A stretch of 64,000 nt of DNA from Runella sp. CRIBMP (GTDB lineage: Bacteria > Bacteroidota > Bacteroidia > Cytophagales > Spirosomataceae): assembly GCF_009905605.1 (NCBI RefSeq), contig NZ_JAAAKZ010000013.1, positions 62,001 through 126,000 on the forward strand, read 5' to 3'. The position numbers were made by a program, and so were the translations under genes. The notes under the pieces are model-generated. The model searched no databases. It was not told the DNA's origin and was given only the letters and a program-made list of their open reading frames with translations. The first letter of the stretch is position 1, and each line of letters opens with the position of its first letter. Below, piece after piece: positions 9,884-18,006 of this stretch.

Positions 9884-9912
9884 AAAAAAATGCCCCCAAC
9901 TTTGGAGGCATT
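9884..9912 (-). terminator. terminator after the receiver-like gene
   Basis: An 11-base arm pair with one mismatch (9889-9899 and 9902-9912) forms a hairpin. On the minus strand it is followed by seven T (9884-9890). It lies 37 bases past the end of the receiver-like gene, before the FG-GAP gene. Confidence 0.65.
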
Positions 9913-9948
9913 CGTTTTTCCCAAAAATTAGGTGGAGGACAAGAAATC

Positions 9949-10299
9949 TCAAATAAGCAGATGAATCATGGCCCGTAAAACACCACCCGTGAAAGGCCAT
10001 TTCAGATAAGCCGTCGGTCGGTTAGGGATAGGCATTTCCGTAAAACCGCCTTCATTTGCCCCAACAAACACGATAGGGATATTTTTTTGAATTCTCCGCT
10101 CAGCGCTCAAAATGAGTTTACTGTAAGAGTCTTCGCAAATAATTAAATCAGGCTGAAGCGCAAAAATGCTTTTGAGGAGCTCGTCAGAAGCAGAAGCCAA
10201 CACACGTAAAACTTCGAATCCTGGCTCTTCTATCATCTTTTCAATCGGATGGGTACAGGCCGTACTGTCCTGAAGAAGGAGTGCTTTAATGGTTGTCAT
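9949..10299 (-). CDS. degenerate receiver-domain (CheY-like) protein
   Basis: 116 residues from the ATG at 10299; the frame stays open 60 codons further upstream, but that stretch is low-complexity and Lys-rich and is probably not translated. The chain has the beta-alpha order of a response-regulator receiver: MTTIKALLLQD, then PDLIICED, PIVFVG and AYLKWPF. The position of the phospho-acceptor Asp is Glu56 (followed by Asp57), and the usual Thr/Ser after strand 4 is Gly. This points to a receiver that is not phosphorylated in the standard way. There is no output domain and no kinase next door. It could be a stand-alone signalling adaptor. Confidence 0.6.
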   Translation of the reverse strand: MTTIKALLLQDSTACTHPIEKMIEEPGFEVLRVLASASDELLKSIFALQPDLIICEDSYSKLILSAERRIQKNIPIVFVGANEGGFTEMPIPNRPTAYLKWPFTGGVLRAMIHLLI

Positions 10300-10729
10300 G
10301 AATGAGTTAGGGTAAAGTATTAAGACGTAAAAATATAAAATAGTATATGAAAATTTAACAAATGGTATATTTTTTGTAAATAAATTTTTCAATTCAAAAT
10401 GCCATTTATCAACATCCTGAGATTTTATTGAACGAATCCAATTCACTTTTCGCTTCTTTGATTTAACTTTACTTTTCAAGCAAAAAACGAAAGTTAAAAA
10501 GTCGACAACTATCTCAAATTCTCATTTTTATCCTAAATTGAAAGTGTATATACGCAAAATATGGCGCTTTGGATTCTAAAGAGTTACATTCTTTAAAAAA
10601 AAGTATACGCGCCCTTTTTATTACATTTAAATAGTTCATACCATGGGTTCAGAAATTATTGCTGAATGGCAGGGTTAGGTTTCATCCAGAATCACTTTTT
10701 AATTATATCCCCAATTGACTTTTTTACAT
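10300..10729. other. AT-rich gap between divergent genes
   Basis: About 430 bases between the receiver-like gene (minus) and the SGNH hydrolase gene (plus). It is AT-rich and must hold promoters for both. The minus-strand frame of the receiver-like gene stays open through part of it (to 10479) but looks non-coding. I see no clear TTTG/TAnnTTTG pair, RNA gene or repeat. Confidence 0.5.
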
Positions 10730-11695
10730 ATGAATTCAATATTCAAGAAACACAATCAATACAAGACGTTTTGGTATATTATCTTTTATTTTTTTTCTCT
10801 TTCAACAACCATAGCCAGTGGTCCCAACCCCTTCCCAAAAAAAATCCACCGAATTGTCTTTATCGGCAACAGTATCACCTATGCGGGGCAATTTATCACC
10901 AACATCGAGGCCTACCTTCTGACGCATTACCCCAATAGGCGTTTTGAATTCATCAATGTGGGCTTGCCCAGCGAAACCGTTTCGGGGCTTTCGGAGCCCA
11001 ACCACGCGGGCGGAAGATTTGCCCGACCCGATTTGCATGAGCGTCTCGAACGGGTACTGACCCAAACCAAACCGGACTTTGTTTTTGCCTGTTATGGCAT
11101 GAACGATGGCATCTATCTGCCTTTAGATGAAGAACGCTTCCGAAAATTCCGCGAAGGTATCACGTGGTTGCACGCCCAAATTGCGGACTTAGGCGTACCA
11201 ATTGTCCACCTCACACCGCCTATTTATGACGAGCTCAAAGGCAAGGCCGTGGGCTATGCCGCCGTACTCGACACCTACTCAGAATGGTTATTGAGCCAAC
11301 GCAAGACCCAAAAATGGGAAGTAGCCGACCTCCATTTTCCAATGAAAACTTATTTGGATGAACACCGCCAGAACAATCCCGACTTTGCACTGGCCAAAGA
11401 CGGCGTTCATCCCGACGCTTTGGGGCATTGGCTGATGGCTAAACAAGTCTTGGTGTATTTGGGAGAAAAAGGGCTGGATGCAGCAGAGGACGTTCAAACC
11501 ACTTTGGCTATTCATCCAAACGGAGAGGAGATTTTGAAATTGGTCGCGGAGCGGCAACAACTCATGAAAGATGCTTGGCTAACCTCCACTGGCCACACCC
11601 GCCCCGAAATGAAGGTGGGTCTACCAATGGAGGATGCCCGAAAAAAAGCCAAAATGATAGAGAAACAACTCCGTGAGTTGCTCAAAAAGAAATAA
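10730..11695 (+). CDS. exported SGNH/GDSL hydrolase
   Basis: 321 residues from the ATG at 10730, preferred over a TTG at 10715 because it gives a clean signal peptide (about 1-30). SGNH blocks are complete: block I IVFIGNSITYAG with the nucleophile Ser, block III CYGMNDG with the Asn, and block V DGVHPDALGH with the Asp and His. The family comprises esterases and acetylhydrolases, often acting on polysaccharide acetyl groups. The Lys-rich C-terminal tail (about 300-321) is probably helical. It converges on the acetyltransferase gene with a 20-base gap. Confidence 0.88.
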   Translation: MNSIFKKHNQYKTFWYIIFYFFSLSTTIASGPNPFPKKIHRIVFIGNSITYAGQFITNIEAYLLTHYPNRRFEFINVGLPSETVSGLSEPNHAGGRFARPDLHERLERVLTQTKPDFVFACYGMNDGIYLPLDEERFRKFREGITWLHAQIADLGVPIVHLTPPIYDELKGKAVGYAAVLDTYSEWLLSQRKTQKWEVADLHFPMKTYLDEHRQNNPDFALAKDGVHPDALGHWLMAKQVLVYLGEKGLDAAEDVQTTLAIHPNGEEILKLVAERQQLMKDAWLTSTGHTRPEMKVGLPMEDARKKAKMIEKQLRELLKKK

Positions 11696-11715
11696 AGAAG
11701 CAGACTATAAAATCG

Positions 11716-12165
11716 CTAAAAATCCAAGTGACAATTAATCCAGCCCTCGTCAAAGCGGGTGCCGTATTTTTTGTAAAACTGGATGGCTGGTTCGTTCCAA
11801 TCCAGCACTTGCCACATCATACCAGTACATTGGGTATTTTTTGCTTCTTCTACCGTCACATCAAAAAGTTGTTTGCCTAGGCCATACCCGCGCATTGATT
11901 CCGTCACCACGATGTCTTCCAAGTAGAGGCGTTTGCCTTTCCACGTAGAATAACGATAGTAATACAACGAAATCCCCACCACTTTACCGTCGACTTCCGC
12001 CACAAATAAGCCAAAAATCGGCTCAGGGCCAAATCCATCTTTGAGCATCATTTCGGGGGTATTGGTGACTTGTTCAGGGGCTTTTTCGTACAAAGCAAGT
12101 TCCTGAACCAATTCAAATGCCTGGGGTACATCTTCAGCGGTACCTCTGCGAATCGTAATATTCAT
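11716..12165 (-). CDS. GNAT family N-acetyltransferase
   Basis: 149 residues, one GNAT domain. The acetyl-CoA loop is GYGLGKQLFD, preceded by the beta-strand YLEDIVVTESMRG and followed by DWNEPAIQFYKKYG, a block shared with diamine/thialysine acetyltransferases (SAT-like). The opening MNITIRRGTAEDV is also typical. It would move an acetyl group from acetyl-CoA to an amine in the cytoplasm; the true acceptor is not known. It is 61 bases downstream of the patatin-like gene on the same strand, so the two may be co-transcribed. Confidence 0.85.
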   Translation of the reverse strand: MNITIRRGTAEDVPQAFELVQELALYEKAPEQVTNTPEMMLKDGFGPEPIFGLFVAEVDGKVVGISLYYYRYSTWKGKRLYLEDIVVTESMRGYGLGKQLFDVTVEEAKNTQCTGMMWQVLDWNEPAIQFYKKYGTRFDEGWINCHLDF

Positions 12166-12226
12166 TCTTAAAATAAAAGTATAGTATAGTAAATTTCAAT
12201 TCCTCCATTTGACCGCCGAAATGCAT

Positions 12227-13183
12227 CTATGCATTTTGGGGCGACTCACTGGGAGCCGCACTGGGCGTATTCAAAATGGGCAACCCATTTTCCTGAATGT
12301 ATTCAAATCCCGTTTTGTAGCCTTGAACAATCAACCGCACGATGTCGTCCGAATTAAATTTCAACATATCGAGGTGCAAGGGTTCATGCGGACGCACCAC
12401 CGATAATTTCAGAGCCCGACCTTTCAGCCCTTCTTTTTCAACGTAGTTTTGCCCCCAAGCAATGTCGCTATTAACAATCTGGTTTACGTTAATATCCTTT
12501 ACCCGGTCCAGCAGTTTCAGCAGATTACGATAGTTTACGGGCTCATCATAAATATGCTCTGCGTGGCAGGCTATACACACAATTTCGGTGGCTCCATCTT
12601 CCAGTGCTGCTTTGAGCGGGGCTACTACCCGAAGCCCTCCGTCTAAGTACGCCGCTTTCCGTTGACCTTTGATGTGGATGGCTGGCATCAACGTAGGCAA
12701 CGAACTACTGGCCATGATGTATTCCAAAAAGCTTTCATCTTCGGGCGTGGCATACACCATTTTTCCACTTACAACATCTACCGCTCCTACTTTGAGTTTA
12801 ACAGGGCTATTTTTGAGAATAAACTCATTGAGGTTTTTTCGGATAAGGGTATGCAGAGGAGTCGTGTCTAGCAATCCATCAAAACGGCTCATCAGGGTAT
12901 CTATCCCCAAGGTAAGGCGCGACCGCACGATGGCGATGTCTTCGGGGTGGGTAATGTTTTTTATCCAGAACTCAATCAATTGACGGCTAATACCCGGCCA
13001 GTCAATTGCCTTTTTCTCAATATGTTGCTTACCAGCAGCATTTACCAAAAAGCCAGCGTTAAGGCTACCGACAGAAATCCCGTATATCATTTCGGGTTCA
13101 AAACCACTTTCCAATATCGCCTGAATTACCCCCACCTGAAAAGCGCCCTTCAGGGAGCCTCCTCCAAGTACCAATGCCTTCAT
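12227..13183 (-). CDS. patatin-like phospholipase
   Basis: 318 residues. The oxyanion-hole loop LGGGSLKGAFQVG, the nucleophile elbow GISVGS (G-x-S-x-G) and the catalytic Asp in YLDGGL are all present, so the Ser-Asp dyad is intact. There is no signal peptide, which points to a cytoplasmic or peripheral membrane lipase/acyl hydrolase. C-terminal residues after about 215 carry the LLDRVKDINVNQIVNSD segment common in bacterial patatins. The gene is divergent from the prenyl synthase gene. Confidence 0.88.
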   Translation of the reverse strand: MKALVLGGGSLKGAFQVGVIQAILESGFEPEMIYGISVGSLNAGFLVNAAGKQHIEKKAIDWPGISRQLIEFWIKNITHPEDIAIVRSRLTLGIDTLMSRFDGLLDTTPLHTLIRKNLNEFILKNSPVKLKVGAVDVVSGKMVYATPEDESFLEYIMASSSLPTLMPAIHIKGQRKAAYLDGGLRVVAPLKAALEDGATEIVCIACHAEHIYDEPVNYRNLLKLLDRVKDINVNQIVNSDIAWGQNYVEKEGLKGRALKLSVVRPHEPLHLDMLKFNSDDIVRLIVQGYKTGFEYIQENGLPILNTPSAAPSESPQNA

Positions 13184-13508
13184 AGTATGTTATTATTATT
13201 TATCAAAAAGTGGCCAACATTGCCCTTTTCTATCCTTTGTTTTGTATTCATAAACAATGCCGTTTTTGGTATTTTGCCCTCAAAAATATTTTCTTATTCT
13301 AAAAAAAGGGGAATGTCATTACAGTTATTGTCGCTCGGTTGAAACAAATTATAGAACTTTCGTGTAATGTTAACAGATTTTGTCCCAAATTTGGCGTTTG
13401 TCCCATAACAAAACAAGTAAAGATACCGATAGGCTGAATTTGTCATTAGTATACGGCTAACCTGCCCACCCATTACTCGGGGTTGTCCGTACACTTTTCC
13501 CTGAAATT
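13184..13508. other. intergenic region between divergent genes
   Basis: 325 bases separating the patatin-like gene (minus) and the polyprenyl synthase gene (plus). It should contain both promoters. I do not see a convincing TTTG / TAnnTTTG pair for either gene, nor a small gene, RNA or long repeat. Confidence 0.5.
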
Positions 13509-14483
13509 ATGTCTCTTTCCATTAAAGATATTCAAGCCCCCATCTCCTCCGAAATGGACGCCTTTGAGCGAAAATTTCGGCAATTTATGAAAAGTGAGGT
13601 CATGCTTCTTGACCAAATCATGAATTATATCGTGCGTCGAAAAGGAAAACAACTCCGTCCGATGTTTGTTTTCTTGACGGCTGGTATTAGCGGTTCCATC
13701 ACCGAGGCTACGTATCGGGGAGCAGCCCTCATTGAATTGCTCCACACCGCCACGCTCGTCCACGACGACGTGGTTGACGACTCCAACTACCGACGCGGTT
13801 TTTTCTCGGTCAATGCCCTCTGGAAAAACAAGATTGCGGTATTGGTGGGCGATTATCTTTTATCACGCGGGCTATTACTCTCGGTTGATAACCAAGACTT
13901 TAGTCTTCTGCAAATTGTCTCCAACGCTGTTCGAGAAATGAGCGAAGGCGAGCTTCTTCAACTCTCAAAAGCGCGCCGCTTGGACATCACGGAGGATGTC
14001 TATTTTGAAATTATTCGCCAAAAAACCGCCTCGCTTATTTCTTCCTGCTGCGGCGTGGGGGCACGCTCTGCGGGAGCATCTGAAGAATTGGTTGACAAAA
14101 TGCGCCAATTTGGCGAGAAGGTAGGGCTCGCCTTTCAAATCAAAGATGACCTGTTTGATTTTGGAGATGCCGAGGTAGGAAAACCCCTCGGTATTGACAT
14201 CAAAGAGAAAAAAATGACCCTGCCGTTGATTTACGCCTTACGTCAAACTACTTGGACCAAAAAACGGCAGATCATCAATATCATCAAAAATCACAGCGAC
14301 AAGCCCCAAAAAGTAGCCGAAGTCATCCAGTTTGTTCGTGACTCTGGCGGGATTCAGTACGCTACACAGGCCATGCAAAAACTGGTCGAGGAAGCCAAGG
14401 CTATTTTACACTCCTTTCCTGAGTCCAACTACCGCAATTCACTGGAAGGCTTAGTCCAATATACCATCGAAAGAAGCAAGTAA
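13509..14483 (+). CDS. polyprenyl diphosphate synthase (trans-isoprenyl family)
   Basis: 324 residues. Both aspartate-rich motifs are present: LVHDDVVDDS (first, DDxxD) and IKDDLFDF (second), with the GKQLRP basic patch near residue 55. The enzyme condenses isopentenyl diphosphate onto an allylic diphosphate. Length and motif spacing suit a long-chain product, such as the side chain of menaquinone in this phylum, but chain length cannot be read safely from sequence alone. It ends 10 bases from the opposing TMEM220-like gene. Confidence 0.92.
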   Translation: MSLSIKDIQAPISSEMDAFERKFRQFMKSEVMLLDQIMNYIVRRKGKQLRPMFVFLTAGISGSITEATYRGAALIELLHTATLVHDDVVDDSNYRRGFFSVNALWKNKIAVLVGDYLLSRGLLLSVDNQDFSLLQIVSNAVREMSEGELLQLSKARRLDITEDVYFEIIRQKTASLISSCCGVGARSAGASEELVDKMRQFGEKVGLAFQIKDDLFDFGDAEVGKPLGIDIKEKKMTLPLIYALRQTTWTKKRQIINIIKNHSDKPQKVAEVIQFVRDSGGIQYATQAMQKLVEEAKAILHSFPESNYRNSLEGLVQYTIERSK

Positions 14484-14493
14484 CGAGCGTCTT

Positions 14494-14850
14494 TTACTTC
14501 CCCAATCTGGTGCGTAAGTAAGCCATCAACAGCATTCCTACTCCGCTCACTGTTAGTCCCAGAGATTCGCGGGCGAGCTCGATGTTAATGCTCCGCATTT
14601 TCATTTCTCCCCAAAATACGCCTTCATACTGGGGTGGCCATTGCTGATAGGAAGCAAAAAAATAGGCCAGTGCCATCACTACAAAAACATAAGGACGCGG
14701 CGCCTTGGCGAAGTAGATACTCAAGCAAGCTGCCACGGCAATACCGTAGATGGGCATCCATACCTGAGGGTCGGGGTCGTTGTATTGAACAACCACGAAA
14801 TAAACAAACAAAAGGGCAAACAGCAGGGAAACAATCTTAGTTAGGTTCAT
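14494..14850 (-). CDS. TMEM220-family small membrane protein
   Basis: 118 residues from the ATG at 14850; an upstream ATG at 14943 would add 31 residues with no family match. It begins MNLTKIVSLLFALLFVYF and has the motif VQYNDPDPQVWMPIYG, characteristic of the TMEM220 family. About four hydrophobic segments follow. Function is unknown for the family. Confidence 0.8.
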   Translation of the reverse strand: MNLTKIVSLLFALLFVYFVVVQYNDPDPQVWMPIYGIAVAACLSIYFAKAPRPYVFVVMALAYFFASYQQWPPQYEGVFWGEMKMRSINIELARESLGLTVSGVGMLLMAYLRTRLGK

Positions 14851-14969
14851 AGTCAGAAGAAAAATTAGCGGATTTGCAAAGTATGATTTCCGAAATACGA
14901 TTACTGAAAAACAGTTATTGGGTGTGCAAAACGTTTTTGACAAATTTATGTGTTCACCCTGTCACAAGC

Positions 14970-15007
14970 AAAAGCCTTGCTCCAAAAACGGTCAGAGCAA
15001 GGCTTTT
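14970..15007 (-). terminator. terminator of hppA
   Basis: A perfect 13-bp stem (arms 14970-14982 and 14995-15007, 12-nt loop) sits 22 bases past the hppA stop. On the minus strand its distal arm begins GAGCAAGGC and ends in four T. The shape is that of an intrinsic terminator. Confidence 0.75.
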
Positions 15008-15028
15008 TATATAAATCAGGAATAGTTC

Positions 15029-17680
15029 CTATTTTTTCGTCACCCGAACCGAGATACGGCGGTTCTGAGCACGCCCTTCTTCGGTGTCGTTGGACGCTAC
15101 TGGATATTGGTCGCCGTAGCCTTCTGAGTCAATCCGGCTGTTGTCAATGCCCATCGCTACCAATTCAGCTTCAACGGCAGCCGCGCGGTCGCTCGACAGT
15201 TTGAGATTGGCATTGGCATCACCTGTGTTGTCGGTATAACCGCCCAATTTGATATTTACCGCTGGAAATGCTTTCATAATTTCGGAAACGTTCTTCAATT
15301 GCTCCTGCGACTCCGGCTTCAACGTTGCTTTACCTGTTTCAAACAACAAACGGTCAAAATCAAACCAAGTCGTTTTATCAACGGGTTTGTCAGAACGAAT
15401 AAAGTCAATCAAGCCTACTTCAATAGGGTTGCCATTAGCGGCAATATTGAGTTCTAAGCCGTTGTCAAGTTTCAACGTTGCGGCGCTAGTGATGGTACCG
15501 TTTTCGTTGTTTTTAGTTACGTTTACCTCCATTGTTTCTTTCATGGCAGTATGGTCATGGCCACCTTTTACGGCGATATAAGGAGCAATTACCAACGACA
15601 CGATAGACATCAACTTAATCAAAATGTTCATAGAAGGCCCCGAAGTATCTTTGAATGGGTCCCCTACGGTATCTCCCGTTACGGAAGCCTTGTGTGGTTC
15701 CGATTTTTTGAAATACATCTGACCGTCAATCATTACTCCTTTTTCGAATGATTTCTTAGCGTTGTCCCACGCACCACCGGCATTTGATTGGAAAATCCCC
15801 ATCAACACACCTGATACGGTCACCCCTGCCAACAAACCACCCAATACTTCAGGCCCCATGGTGAACCCAACAAGTACTGGCGTAATCAAGGCAATGGCAC
15901 CTGGCAAAATCATTTGCTTAATAGACGCCTCGGTAGAGATGGCCACGCATTTTTCGTATTCGGGTTCGGTTTTGTATTCCATGATACCAGGAATCTCGCG
16001 GAACTGACGACGCACTTCGTTCACCATTTCCATGGCTGCTTTACCTACCGCTGAAATACACAACGCACTAAAAATAAACGGAATCATCCCCCCAACAAAC
16101 AAGCCCGCAAGTACGTCGGCTTTGTAAATGTCAATTTGGGTAATGCCCGCAATTCCAACGAAAGCCGCAAACAGGGCGAGCGAAGTCAAGGCGGCCGAAG
16201 CAATTGCAAAACCTTTGCCAGTGGCAGCAGTGGTGTTACCAACGGCATCCAAGTTGTCGGTACGCTCGCGTACTTCTGGAGGCAACTGCGACATTTCAGC
16301 GATACCACCCGCGTTGTCGGCAATCGGCCCGAAAGCGTCAATCGCCAACTGCATGGCCGTAGTCGCCATCATTCCTGCGGCTGCGATAGACACGCCATAA
16401 AGGCCCGCAAACTTGTACGAAAGAATGATACCACCCGCCAACGTTAAAATTGGCAACACCGTTGATTCCATACCCACGGCCAAACCTCCGATGATGTTGG
16501 TAGCATGACCCGTTCCTGATTTTTCGATGATTGACAACACAGGACGCTTGCCCATGGCCGTGTAATATTCGGTGATATAAGACATCAACGCACCTACAAC
16601 CAAACCCACCACGATTGCATAAAACACCCCGTCAGAGGTAAATTCAAAGCCGCGTAGGTTGAGGGTCTCGGGTAAAATATTTTTTACTAAAAAGTAAGAA
16701 GCCACAAATGTAATTCCAATTGAAGCCCAGTTACCGATGTTCAAGGCATTTTGTACGGATGAAGTTTCTCCTTTGATACGTACAAAGAACGTGGAAACCA
16801 ACGACGCCAACAGACCCACCCCCGCAATCAGCATCGGGAGCAATACGGGCGAAAAGCCTCCGTAGTTATCTTCTACACCAATTTCTTGGCCTAAAACCAT
16901 TGTTGCCAAAATCGTGGCAACATACGAGCCAAATAAGTCGGCACCCATACCCGCCACGTCACCTACGTTATCGCCCACGTTGTCGGCGATAGTGGCAGGG
17001 TTACGCACGTCGTCTTCTGGAATACCTGCTTCCACTTTACCCACAAGGTCGGCGCCCACGTCGGCCGCTTTTGTATAGATACCACCACCCACACGTGCAA
17101 AAAGCGCGATAGATTCTGCACCCAACGAAAACCCAGCCAAGACTTCGATGGCGGTTTTCATTTCGTCGGAGGTCAGCGGTTTACCCGCCGCGAAGATGTT
17201 ATAAAACAAGATAAAAAGGCCTCCTAAGCCCAAAACCGCCAAACCTGCTACACCCATTCCCATCACAGAACCACCCGTGAAAGAAACTTCAAGGGCTTTG
17301 GCCAGCGACGTCCGCGCCGCTTGTGCGGTACGTACGTTGGCTTTGGTGGCGACTTTCATACCGATGTAACCCGCAGTAGCCGACAACAACGCACCAATCA
17401 AAAACGCGACGGCAATGAGGGGTGAAGAATGGATAGGATGCTCAGGCGTGCCTTCATCAGAACCTAACCAAAATAATAAAATGGCCGTGGGAATGGCGAA
17501 ATAAGCCAGGATTTTCCACTCGGCTTTAAGAAAAGCAATGGCTCCGTCGGCGATGTAGCCAGAGAGTTTTTGCATGTTTGCGTCACCGGCTGGCTGGTTC
17601 GACACCCAGCTGAAACGCCAGGCCGTGTACAATAGCCCCAAGACACCAAAAGCAGGAACGAGATAAACGATATTATTCAT
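15029..17680 (-). CDS. hppA: membrane-bound pyrophosphatase fused to a C-terminal OmpA domain
   Basis: 883 residues, longer than usual pumps of this family (about 650-770). Residues 1 to about 703 are the multi-span PPi-energised cation pump, with the signature DVGADLVGK near 207 and the acidic loop [20 protein letters not shown] after it. [10 protein letters not shown] near 480 has Ala and Gly at the two positions linked to K+ dependence; Na+ versus H+ transport is not resolved. After the last membrane span (about 680-703) comes a linker, then an OmpA/MotB-like peptidoglycan-binding domain (about 765-883: [21 protein letters not shown] and a NRRISVRV ending). The pump uses pyrophosphate to build an ion gradient; the extra domain could tie it to the cell wall. 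Confidence 0.93.
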   Translation of the reverse strand: MNNIVYLVPAFGVLGLLYTAWRFSWVSNQPAGDANMQKLSGYIADGAIAFLKAEWKILAYFAIPTAILLFWLGSDEGTPEHPIHSSPLIAVAFLIGALLSATAGYIGMKVATKANVRTAQAARTSLAKALEVSFTGGSVMGMGVAGLAVLGLGGLFILFYNIFAAGKPLTSDEMKTAIEVLAGFSLGAESIALFARVGGGIYTKAADVGADLVGKVEAGIPEDDVRNPATIADNVGDNVGDVAGMGADLFGSYVATILATMVLGQEIGVEDNYGGFSPVLLPMLIAGVGLLASLVSTFFVRIKGETSSVQNALNIGNWASIGITFVASYFLVKNILPETLNLRGFEFTSDGVFYAIVVGLVVGALMSYITEYYTAMGKRPVLSIIEKSGTGHATNIIGGLAVGMESTVLPILTLAGGIILSYKFAGLYGVSIAAAGMMATTAMQLAIDAFGPIADNAGGIAEMSQLPPEVRERTDNLDAVGNTTAATGKGFAIASAALTSLALFAAFVGIAGITQIDIYKADVLAGLFVGGMIPFIFSALCISAVGKAAMEMVNEVRRQFREIPGIMEYKTEPEYEKCVAISTEASIKQMILPGAIALITPVLVGFTMGPEVLGGLLAGVTVSGVLMGIFQSNAGGAWDNAKKSFEKGVMIDGQMYFKKSEPHKASVTGDTVGDPFKDTSGPSMNILIKLMSIVSLVIAPYIAVKGGHDHTAMKETMEVNVTKNNENGTITSAATLKLDNGLELNIAANGNPIEVGLIDFIRSDKPVDKTTWFDFDRLLFETGKATLKPESQEQLKNVSEIMKAFPAVNIKLGGYTDNTGDANANLKLSSDRAAAVEAELVAMGIDNSRIDSEGYGDQYPVASNDTEEGRAQNRRISVRVTKK

Positions 17681-18006
17681 GCGTAGTAGTTAGGATATTT
17701 GATTTAAGGTTTAAAAAAAATTCGGGCAAATATAGCAGAACCTAGCCCATTTACCCAATGCCCAAGGTAGGAATTTGCTTATTTTATATCGCTTTTGTAC
17801 TATTTTTACGACTATCGAGACTCTATGAATGCCCCATTTTCGGTCGCAATGGGCAAATGCTATTTTTCATTACAGCGTAAATAGGATCTGTTTTGGGAGT
17901 CCATCTATAGTAAGTCGTGTATGTCTTATTAAAATATAATGATTGTTGTCTAAATTTGCCAAAGCAGCCACAGTCCTCCCTTTGAGCTGCAAACAGCCCC
18001 TTATCT
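17681..18006. other. intergenic region between hppA and the histidine kinase
   Basis: 326 bases between divergent genes. It contains the hppA promoter candidate and, on the plus strand, a TAnnTTTG box (TAAATTTG, 17951-17958) 48 bases before the kinase start but without a good minus-33 element. I see no gene or RNA in it. Confidence 0.5.
17737..17768 (-). promoter_or_regulatory. predicted hppA promoter
   Basis: On the minus strand TTGG (17765-17768) is followed after 20 bases by TATATTTG (17737-17744). This fits the Bacteroidota sigma-ABfr pattern TTTG-N19-21-TAnnTTTG with one mismatch. It lies 57 bases upstream of the hppA start codon. Confidence 0.55.

Noticed and set aside
10300-10479. 60-codon N-terminal extension of the receiver-like protein
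   Set aside because: Lys-rich, low-complexity and not part of a receiver fold; the ATG at 10299 fits the domain boundary.
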